Source: an uncultured Alkalilimnicola sp.
GTDB taxonomy: Bacteria; Pseudomonadota; Gammaproteobacteria; Nitrococcales; AK92
Length of the DNA stretch: 5,705 bases
Direction of reading: 5' to 3'
Assembly: GCA_937951875.1 (NCBI GenBank)
Contig: CALGAN010000059.1
Span: 1 to 5,705 of the forward strand
The stretch's first letter is position 1. Each line of letters begins with the position of its first letter. Below are positions 1-4,976 of the stretch, piece after piece. The notes beneath the pieces are model-generated. The model did no database searches and was not told where the DNA came from. It saw only the letters and a program-made list of their open reading frames with translations. Both the position numbers and the translations under genes were made by a program.

Positions 1-1513
1 GGTTGCCGGACAGTACCGCCACGGCGTACAGGTCGCGGTCGATGATCTCCTGCTGGATCTTCGGATCGAGCGCGCCGGACATGCCGTTGCAGGTGGTGCA
101 GGCGAAGCCGACGATGCCGAAGCCGAGCTTCTCCAGCTCGCTCTTGAGACCGGCCTCCTCCAGGTACAGGGCCACGGCCTTGGAGCCGGGCGCCAGCGAG
201 GTCTTCACCCATGGCTTGCGGGTCAGGCCGAGGCGGTTGGCGTTGCGTGCCAGCAGGCCGGCGGTGATCACGTTGCGCGGGTTGGAAGTGTTGGTGCAGC
301 TGGTGATGGCGGCGATGATCACTGCGCCGTCCGGCATCTGCCCCGGCACTTCCTCCCACTTGCCGGCGATGCCCTTGCTGGCCAGCTCGGTGGTGGCCAC
401 CCGCGCGTGCGGGTTGGAGGGGCCGGCGACGCTGCGCACCACGCTGGAGAGGTCGAAGCGCAGCAGCCGTTCGTACTCGGCGTTCTTGAGGCTGTCGGCC
501 CACAGGCCGGCCTGCTTGGCGTAGGTCTCGACCAGCTTCACCTGAGCGTCGTCGCGGCCGGTGAGGCGCAGGTAGTCGATGGTCTGCTGGTCGATGAAGA
601 ACATCGCCGCGGTGGCGCCGTACTCCGGCGCCATGTTGGAGATGGTAGCGCGGTCGCCCAGGGTGAGCGCCGCCGCGCCCTCGCCGCGGAACTCCAGGTA
701 GGCGCCCACCACCCGCTCCTTGCGCAGGAACTCGGTCAGGGCCAGCACGATGTCGGTGGCGGTGATGCCCGGGCCCGGCTTGCCGGTCAGCTCCACGCCG
801 ACGATTTCCGGCAGACGCATCCACGAGGCGCGGCCGAGCATCACGTTCTCCGCCTCCAGGCCGCCCACGCCGATGGCGATCACGCCCAGCGCGTCGACGT
901 GCGGGGTGTGGGAGTCGGTGCCGACGCAGGTGTCCGGGAAGGCCACGCCGTCGCGCACCTGGATCACCGGCGACATCTTCTCCAGGTTGATCTGGTGCAT
1001 GATGCCGTTACCGGGCGGGATGACGTCGACGTTCTGGAAGGCGTGCTTGGTCCAGTTGATGAAGTGGAAGCGGTCCTCGTTGCGCCGCTCCTCGATCGCC
1101 CGGTTCTTCTCGAAGGCGTCGGGCTCGAAGCCGGCGTGCTCCACCGCCAGCGAGTGGTCGACGATCAGCTGCACCGGCACCACCGGGTTGACCTTGGCCG
1201 GATCGCCGCCCTTGGCGGCGATGGCGTCGCGCAGCCCGGCCAGGTCGACCAGCGCGGTCAGGCCCAGGATGTCGTGGCAGACCACGCGCGCCGGATACCA
1301 GGGGAAGTCCATGTCGCGGCGGCGCTCGATGATCTGCTTCAGCGCGTCGGTGAGAATCGCCGGGTCGCAGCGGCGCACCAGGTTCTCGGCCAGCACCCGC
1401 GACGTGTAGGGCAGCTTGTCGTAGGCGCCGGGCTGGATGTCTTCCACCGCGGCGCGGGTGTCGAAGTAGTCGAGGTCGGTGCCGGGCAGGGGCTTGCGGT
1501 ACTTGCTGTTCAT
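1..1513 (-). CDS. acnD: Fe/S-dependent 2-methylcitrate dehydratase AcnD, C-terminus cut by window edge
   Basis: The first 504 residues of an aconitase-family protein read without a stop from ATG at 1513 down to base 2. The family is about 860-870 residues, so the C-terminal swivel domain lies outside. Seen: PGNGIMHQ ending at His173-Gln174, CVGTDSHTPH with Asp200-Ser201-His202, SCTNTSNP with Cys406, and CTTC with Cys472 and Cys475. Those three cysteines are the expected 4Fe-4S ligands. The CTTCNGMSG variant and the N-terminus YRKPLPGTDLDYFD are as I remember AcnD, rather than AcnA or AcnB. Known role: cytosolic dehydration of 2-methylcitrate in propionate breakdown, producing 2-methyl-trans-aconitate that PrpF isomerises to the cis form. 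The start overlaps the regulator's stop as ATGA, with only a weak GAGAG Shine-Dalgarno, so translational coupling is likely. A general aconitase is less likely given the neighbours. Confidence 0.93.
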   Translation of the reverse strand, partial: MNSKYRKPLPGTDLDYFDTRAAVEDIQPGAYDKLPYTSRVLAENLVRRCDPAILTDALKQIIERRRDMDFPWYPARVVCHDILGLTALVDLAGLRDAIAAKGGDPAKVNPVVPVQLIVDHSLAVEHAGFEPDAFEKNRAIEERRNEDRFHFINWTKHAFQNVDVIPPGNGIMHQINLEKMSPVIQVRDGVAFPDTCVGTDSHTPHVDALGVIAIGVGGLEAENVMLGRASWMRLPEIVGVELTGKPGPGITATDIVLALTEFLRKERVVGAYLEFRGEGAAALTLGDRATISNMAPEYGATAAMFFIDQQTIDYLRLTGRDDAQVKLVETYAKQAGLWADSLKNAEYERLLRFDLSSVVRSVAGPSNPHARVATTELASKGIAGKWEEVPGQMPDGAVIIAAITSCTNTSNPRNVITAGLLARNANRLGLTRKPWVKTSLAPGSKAVALYLEEAGLKSELEKLGFGIVGFACTTCNGMSGALDPKIQQEIIDRDLYAVAVLSGN

Positions 1514-2229
1514 GTTCTCTCGGACAGGGGCGGTTGAGGTGCGGAAAGATCCTGGCGCTGCTGCGCCTCCAGGTATTCGCGGGCGCGGCTGATGTGGCGG
1601 CGCATGAGCAGCTCCGCCATTTCGCCGTCCCGCGCTTCGATGGCCTCGACGATGCGCCGGTGCTCGGCCAGCGCTTTCTTCGGCCGGTTCGGGGTCATGG
1701 AAAACTGGTACCGGAACATGCGTACCCGGTGATAGATCTCGCCGAGCAGCAGGTCGATCAGGGCGCCGTTATGGCTGCCCTGGATGATGCGGTAGTGGAA
1801 GTCCAGATCGCCGGCGCGCTGGTAATAGGCGATGTCCTCCTGCAGGTCCTGCTGCTGCTCGTGCAGCGCCAGCAGCTCCCACAGCCCGGCCACCTCGGCG
1901 TCGCTCATGTGCTCGGCGGCCAGCCGCGCCGCCATGCCTTCCAACGCCTCGCGCACCCGATAGATCTCGATCAGGTCGGTGGCCTTGAGCGAGGCCACCC
2001 GGGTCCCGACGTGAGGGATGCGCTCCAGCAGCTTGCGCGACTCCAGCCGGCGGATGGCCTCGCGCAGCGGCCCGCGGCTGACGCCGTAGCGAGCCGCCAG
2101 CTCGGCCTCGCCGAGCTTGGTGCCGGGCTTGAACACCCCAAGGACGATATCGTCCTGCAGCCGGGCGACCACCCGGTCGGCGAGGGTGCGGCTGTCCGAT
2201 GCGGAGCTGTCCAGGGCGGACTCTGACAT
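1510..2229 (-). CDS. GntR-family (FCD subfamily) transcriptional regulator of the methylcitrate locus
   Basis: A 239-residue protein with the FadR/VanR plan. The winged helix-turn-helix spans about residues 14-80, with recognition region SRGPLREAIRRLE at 51-63 and wing HVGTRVASL. The FCD ligand-binding domain spans about 84-225. The usual FCD metal-ligand set is present: Asp141-x3-His145, His190 and His212, so a metal-held organic acid effector is plausible; 2-methylcitrate or a related acid is my inference. It resembles the GntR regulator that heads Pseudomonas prp operons. It is the first gene of a minus-strand unit with acnD, overlapping it by 4 bases. The ATG at 2229 is the best start, but no good Shine-Dalgarno precedes it: the 9 bases before it are GGCCGCGCC, directly after an ATTGTCGACAAT palindrome. 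Two such palindromes in the divergent spacer suggest autoregulation and control of prpD. Confidence 0.92.
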   Translation of the reverse strand: MSESALDSSASDSRTLADRVVARLQDDIVLGVFKPGTKLGEAELAARYGVSRGPLREAIRRLESRKLLERIPHVGTRVASLKATDLIEIYRVREALEGMAARLAAEHMSDAEVAGLWELLALHEQQQDLQEDIAYYQRAGDLDFHYRIIQGSHNGALIDLLLGEIYHRVRMFRYQFSMTPNRPKKALAEHRRIVEAIEARDGEMAELLMRRHISRAREYLEAQQRQDLSAPQPPLSERT

Positions 2230-2238
2230 GGCGCGGCC

Positions 2239-2250
2239 ATTGTCGACAAT
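2239..2250. promoter_or_regulatory. Palindromic operator 1 (ATTGTCGACAAT), gntR-proximal
   Basis: A perfect 12-bp palindrome ending 9 bp before the regulator start codon. Its core TTGTCGACAA fits the TnGT-nn-ACnA type of site typical for FCD-class GntR proteins. It lies downstream of the predicted gntR promoter (-10 at 2268-2273), so a bound repressor would block elongation or early initiation. Identical to the site at 2302-2313. Assignment to the adjacent regulator is inference from proximity and duplication. Confidence 0.8.
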
Positions 2251-2267
2251 CTGGGTAATTGGCGGCC

Positions 2268-2296
2268 ACTCTACGCGGCAGCGAGGCGGCTATCAA
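2268..2296 (-). promoter_or_regulatory. Predicted sigma-70 promoter for gntR-acnD
   Basis: Read on the minus strand: -35 TTGATA (2291-2296, 5 of 6 to consensus), a 17-bp spacer, and -10 TAGAGT (2268-2273, 4 of 6). Transcription would begin near 2261, giving a leader of about 30 bases that includes operator 1. Operator 2 lies just upstream of the -35. Prediction by eye only. Confidence 0.5.
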
Positions 2297-2301
2297 GGTA
2301 A

Positions 2302-2313
2302 ATTGTCGACAAT
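2302..2313. promoter_or_regulatory. Palindromic operator 2 (ATTGTCGACAAT), prpD-proximal
   Basis: Second exact copy of the 12-bp palindrome, 63 bp from the first on the same face of the helix, and 38 bp before the prpD start codon. It overlaps a possible weak plus-strand -10 hexamer TAAATT (2299-2304), for which I see no convincing -35. Binding here would cover the likely prpD start region, and both sites together could support cooperative binding or a small loop across the divergent promoters. Confidence 0.8.
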
Positions 2314-2337
2314 CGGCGCGCCGAGGGACGAGCGATC

Positions 2338-2345
2338 AGGGAGGA
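2338..2345 (+). promoter_or_regulatory. Ribosome binding site fixing the prpD GTG start
   Basis: AGGGAGGA lies 6 bases before GTG at 2352. This strong Shine-Dalgarno decides the start in favour of GTG 2352. The in-frame ATG at 2259 would place coding sequence across operator 2 and add 31 residues with no family resemblance. Confidence 0.8.
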
Positions 2346-2351
2346 CCGACG

Positions 2352-3800
2352 GTGACCACCGCTATCGACGCACGCAGCGCCCAGCGCCCCGACTTCGACC
2401 CCGAGCTGCTCGACATCGCCCGCTACGCGCGCGAGCACCCGATCGCCAGCCGCGAAGCCTTCGACACCGCCCGTTACTGTCTGATGGACACGCTGGCTTG
2501 CGGCATCATGGCGCTGCGCTACCCGGCCTGCACCAAGCTGCTCGGGCCGGTGGTGGAAGGCGCGGAGCTCCCCGACGGCGTGAAGGTACCGGGCACGCAC
2601 TACCGGCTCGACCCGGTGCAGGCGGCCTGGAACATCGGGGTCATGGTGCGCTGGCTGGATTTCAACGACACCTGGCTGGCGGCCGAGTGGGGACATCCGT
2701 CCGATAACCTGGGCGGCATCCTGGCGGTGAGCGACTATCTGTCGCGGCGGGCGCGCGCGGCCGGCAAGCCGCCCCTGCTCATGCGCGACGTGCTCTCTGC
2801 CATGATCAAGGCGCACGAGATCCAGGGCGTGCTGGCGCTGGAGAACGCCTTCAACCGCGTGGGGCTCGATCACGTGCTGCTGGTGCGGGTGGCCACCACC
2901 GCGGTGTGCACCGCCCTGCTCGGTGGCTCGTTGGAGGAAGTGGCCAATGCCGTCTCGCACGCCTGGCTCGACGGCGGCGCATTGCGCGCCTACCGCCACG
3001 CTCCGCAGGCCGGGCCGCGCAAGAGCTGGGCCGCCGGCGACGCCACCGCGCGCGGTGTGCGCCTGGCGCTGATCGCCATCACCGGCGAGCTGGGCTATCC
3101 GGCGGCGCTGAGCGCGCCGACTTGGGGCTTCCAGGACGTGCTGCTCAAGGGCAACAAGCTCACGCTGGCGCAGCCGTTCGGCAGCTACGTGATGGAGAAC
3201 GTGCTGTTCAAGTTCTATCCGGCGGAGTTCCACGCCCAGACCGCGGTGGAATGCGCGCTCAGGCTGCACCCGCAGGTCAAGGATCGGTTGGACGACATCG
3301 CCCGGGTGGTGATCGAGACCCAGGAAGCGGGCGTGCGCATCATCGACAAGACCGGTCCGCTCGACAATCCGGCCGACCGCGATCACTGCATCCAGTACAT
3401 GGTCGCGGTGCCGCTGATCTTCGGCACCCTCACCGCCGAGCACTACGAGGACCACATCGCCGCCGACCCGCGCATCGACGCGCTGCGGGCGAAGATGGCG
3501 GTGCGCGAGAACCCGGTGTTCTCGCGCGAGTACCTAGAGCCGGACAAGCGCGCCATCGGCAACGCCGTGCAGGTGTTCTTCCGGGACGGCAGCGCCACCG
3601 AGCGGGTACAGGTCGACTACCCCATCGGCCACCGCCGCCGCCGCGCCGAAGCCATCCCCTGGCTGCTGCGCAAGTTCGAGGGCGCCATCAAGGGCCACTA
3701 CCCGCCCAAACGCGCCGACGCCATCCTGGCCGCCTGTGCCGACCAGGAGCGGCTGGAGGCGATGCCGGTCCATGAGTTCATGGACCTTTGGTACCTGTAG
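2352..3800 (+). CDS. prpD: 2-methylcitrate dehydratase PrpD (MmgE/PrpD family)
   Basis: A 482-residue protein with GTG start and TAG stop, matching the usual PrpD length (about 483). Family landmarks seen in order: YPACTKLLGPV (57-67), RWLDFNDTWLAAEWGHPSDN (100-119), IKAHEIQGVLALENAFNRVGLDH (152-174), RKSWAAGDATARG (223-235), ENVLFKFYPAEFHAQTAVE (282-300), DRDHCIQYMVAVPLIFG (342-358) and YPIGHRRRRAEAIP (423-436). Known role: cofactor-independent cytosolic dehydration of 2-methylcitrate to 2-methyl-cis-aconitate in propionyl-CoA catabolism, after which an aconitase hydrates the product. It is transcribed divergently from gntR-acnD and shares two palindromic operators with them. This puts two alternative dehydratases for one step on opposite sides of one regulatory spacer. 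No further gene follows in the same direction within the window. Confidence 0.96.
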   Translation: MTTAIDARSAQRPDFDPELLDIARYAREHPIASREAFDTARYCLMDTLACGIMALRYPACTKLLGPVVEGAELPDGVKVPGTHYRLDPVQAAWNIGVMVRWLDFNDTWLAAEWGHPSDNLGGILAVSDYLSRRARAAGKPPLLMRDVLSAMIKAHEIQGVLALENAFNRVGLDHVLLVRVATTAVCTALLGGSLEEVANAVSHAWLDGGALRAYRHAPQAGPRKSWAAGDATARGVRLALIAITGELGYPAALSAPTWGFQDVLLKGNKLTLAQPFGSYVMENVLFKFYPAEFHAQTAVECALRLHPQVKDRLDDIARVVIETQEAGVRIIDKTGPLDNPADRDHCIQYMVAVPLIFGTLTAEHYEDHIAADPRIDALRAKMAVRENPVFSREYLEPDKRAIGNAVQVFFRDGSATERVQVDYPIGHRRRRAEAIPWLLRKFEGAIKGHYPPKRADAILAACADQERLEAMPVHEFMDLWYL

Positions 3801-3881
3801 CCGCCCGGCTTGGGCTCGGTGCGCTTCGCCGGCGGCGGTGCGGGGATGATGGGCAGCGCGGCCGGTCCGTGCGCTCCCTCT

Positions 3882-4031
3882 CCCCTCGCGGGCTATCGTG
3901 TGCACGCATCGACGGGGCGCTGGGTCGTCATGCCCGCGCAAGCGGGCATCCAGTTTCCGGGGTTGCGCTTCGCGGTTTATTCGTCCCCCGCTCCCTGACG
4001 GCCCCCTCGCTACGCTCTCCCCCGCGAGGGG
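3882..4031. repeat. 150-bp segment bounded by inverted CCCCTCGCGGG arms
   Basis: CCCCTCGCGGG at 3882-3892 is the exact reverse complement of CCCGCGAGGGG at 4021-4031. The right arm is also part of a local hairpin, CTCCCCC-GCGA-GGGGGGG (4017-4034, one T-G wobble, GNRA-type loop). The arms enclose the GTCAT-type repeat. The arrangement could be a composite or miniature repeat element, or chance in C/G-rich intergenic DNA. Confidence 0.4.
3927..3953. repeat. GTCAT-type palindromic intergenic repeat
   Basis: GTCATGCCCGC-GCAA-GCGGGCATCCAG: an 8-bp perfect stem (3930-3937 with 3942-3949) with a GCAA tetraloop. It resembles the dispersed GTCATTCCCGCG...GCGGGAATCCAG repeats (the dRS3-like class) seen between genes of many beta- and gammaproteobacteria; translated, they give the familiar spurious PAQAGIQ peptide. 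Only one copy is in the window, so its dispersal cannot be shown here. Confidence 0.65.
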
Positions 4032-4040
4032 GGGAATGTA

Positions 4041-4060
4041 CTAGGTTCTGTACGAAAAGT
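4041..4060 (+). repeat. IS left inverted repeat
   Basis: CTAGGTTCTGTACGAAAAGT, exactly the reverse complement of 4937-4956. The neighbouring bases beyond 20 diverge (ACTGCC against CCAAAC). It also encodes the last residues of the transposase. Confidence 0.92.
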
Positions 4061-4541
4061 ACTGCCGTAGGCACCGCAGCGTGCAAGCCAGGGTGACCAT
4101 TGCAGCAAAACTTCTTGCCAGCTTGTCGTAGCGAGTGCCGACCCTGCGGCTCTCCTTCAACCAGCCGAACATCCGCTCGATGATGTTGCGCTGCCGGTAT
4201 TTTGGGCGGTCAAACAGCCTTGGCAGGCCGGGCTTGGGCTTGCGTTTCATGGTTCGCAGCGGAATCACAGGCTGCATCCGGTAACGGTCGCAGTACTGGC
4301 GCAAGTGCTCGGCATCGTAGCCCTTGTCTGCCAGCAACCAGCGGCAGCGCTTGCGAGGCCGGCCTGGCTTGCCAGGGATGCGAACCTGATCCAGGAGTGC
4401 CTGGGCATTCGAGATGTCGCTGGCCTGGCCCGGCGACAGCAAAAAGCGCAGAGGCACGCCGTTGGCATCGCAGACCATGTGGATCTTGGTGGTCAGGCCG
4501 CCTCGGCTACGCCCCAACGCATGGTCTACCGGTTCTTCTGG
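4041..4541 (-). CDS. IS5-family transposase, C-terminal frame (orfB, entered by -1 frameshift)
   Basis: Reads in the -1 frame relative to orfA, from the slippery site to TAG at 4041-4043. The joined protein is 284 residues. This part carries the second catalytic aspartate in LLADKGYD (Asp190 of the fusion) and the glutamate in the IS4/IS5 signature Y-x2-R-x3-E-x6-K (Tyr233, Arg236, Glu240, Lys247). An internal TTG at 4517 could start a 158-residue product, but I see no reason to prefer it. The last codons lie in the inverted repeat and the stop is in the terminal CTAG. No disabling mutation is visible. Confidence 0.87.
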   Translation of the reverse strand, partial: PEEPVDHALGRSRGGLTTKIHMVCDANGVPLRFLLSPGQASDISNAQALLDQVRIPGKPGRPRKRCRWLLADKGYDAEHLRQYCDRYRMQPVIPLRTMKRKPKPGLPRLFDRPKYRQRNIIERMFGWLKESRRVGTRYDKLARSFAAMVTLACTLRCLRQYFSYRT

Positions 4542-4894
4542 CCCCCCTTTTTCCCGGCGCCAGAAGAGGCTCGGGTTGCTCGCACCGCTGTGGAATCAAT
4601 CATCCAGGTATCCAGATCGATCAGTCCTTCCTGATTCAGGCGAATGTGCAGGCGCTCAAGTACCTGGTCGAACGTGCCGTCATCCCGCCAGTCACGAAAG
4701 CGCTGATACACCGTCGACCATGGGCCGAACCGCTCTGGCAGGTCGCGCCAGGCTGCACCTGAGCACAGGATCCAGAGGATGCCGTTGAGCATCAGTCGGT
4801 CATCACTGCGAGGTCGCCCCATCTTCTGTTCGGGGGAAACCAAATCAGCGATCAGCTCCCAAGCTGCATCCGGGAGTTCGTAACGCTTTGCCAT
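4526..4894 (-). CDS. IS5-family transposase, N-terminal frame (orfA)
   Basis: 122 residues from ATG 4894 to TAG 4526-4528. The N-terminal DUF4096-like segment is recognisable (ELPDAAWELIADLV, GRPRSDDRLMLNGILWILCSGAAWRDLPERFGPWSTVYQRFRDW). The first catalytic aspartate of the DDE triad is Asp100 in WMIDSTAVRA. The frame ends shortly after AGKKGG; alone it lacks the other two acidic residues and would be inactive, so the full enzyme needs the shift into orfB. The start is supported by GGAGG five bases upstream. Confidence 0.88.
   Translation of the reverse strand: MAKRYELPDAAWELIADLVSPEQKMGRPRSDDRLMLNGILWILCSGAAWRDLPERFGPWSTVYQRFRDWRDDGTFDQVLERLHIRLNQEGLIDLDTWMIDSTAVRATRASSGAGKKGGQKNR
4541..4552 (-). 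promoter_or_regulatory. Programmed -1 frameshift site of the transposase
   Basis: On the coding strand the run is AAA-AAG-GGG-GGC in the orfA frame, which contains the X-XXY-YYZ heptamer G-GGG-GGC, preceded by five A. A one-base backward slip gives GGG-GGG-CCA and continues as PEEPVDHALGRSRGG, restoring a full-length family protein. Seen directly: the frame relation and heptamer. Inferred: that the cell uses it. Confidence 0.7.
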
Positions 4895-4899
4895 GCGGG

Positions 4900-4927
4900 C
4901 CTCCAGCCTGTCATGGCGCCGATTCTA
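4900..4927 (-). promoter_or_regulatory. Transposase ribosome binding site and possible -10
   Basis: GGAGG at 4900-4904 (minus strand) precedes the ATG by 5 bases. TAGAAT at 4922-4927 is 5 of 6 to the -10 consensus; the matching -35 position falls in the right inverted repeat but is a poor match. Weak transcription is expected. Confidence 0.45.
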
Positions 4928-4936
4928 CCCGTTTGG

Positions 4937-4956
4937 ACTTTTCGTACAGAACCTAG
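4937..4956 (-). repeat. IS right inverted repeat
   Basis: Identical, on the minus strand, to the left end over 20 bp. It lies upstream of the transposase and 20 bp beyond the Sel1-gene stop codon. Confidence 0.92.
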
Positions 4957-4976
4957 CAGTTCTATCAGCATTTTTA

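Larger units (their letters stand above)
3801..4040. other. Intergenic region without a credible gene, repeat-rich
   Basis: Between prpD and the insertion sequence. Short frames here have no family resemblance and consist largely of translated repeat sequence. A GC-rich imperfect stem (3800-3809 with 3828-3836) follows the prpD stop but has no T-tract, so it is not a convincing intrinsic terminator. The rest holds the GTCAT-type repeat and the CCCCTCGCGGG arms listed separately. Confidence 0.7.
4041..4956 (-). mobile_element. Complete IS5-family insertion sequence (probably IS427-like group)
   Basis: Bounded by identical inverted ends of 20 bp and containing one two-frame DDE transposase. 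CTAG is present at both outer ends (4041-4044 and 4953-4956). It may be the 4-bp target duplication (YTAR type) or part of the ends; because CTAG is itself palindromic, the sequence alone cannot decide. The element proper is therefore 908-916 bp. The ends and both coding frames look intact. It is inserted between prpD and the Sel1 gene and is transcribed in the same direction as the Sel1 gene. The subgroup is from memory of the two-frame organisation. Confidence 0.9.

Noticed and set aside
407..1537. Long plus-strand open frame (376 codons) opposite acnD
   Set aside because: It is the shadow of acnD in GC-rich DNA; its translation is low-complexity H/V/A/G/R-rich and matches no family, while the minus strand reads as AcnD throughout.
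2259..2351. Upstream in-frame ATG start for prpD adding 31 residues
   Set aside because: The extension overlaps operator 2 and the divergent promoter, has no Shine-Dalgarno and no family similarity; GTG 2352 has a strong one.
2271..3455. Long minus-strand open frame opposite prpD
   Set aside because: Same cause: the plus strand encodes an unbroken PrpD with all family landmarks, and this frame would cross both operators.
3800..3836. Intrinsic terminator after prpD
   Set aside because: The stem GCCGCCCGGC / GCCGGCGGC has a bulge and an 18-base loop, and no T-tract follows.
3810..3998. Small open frame giving MPAQAGIQ-type peptide
   Set aside because: This peptide is the well-known spurious translation of the GTCAT-type intergenic repeat; no ribosome site or family support.
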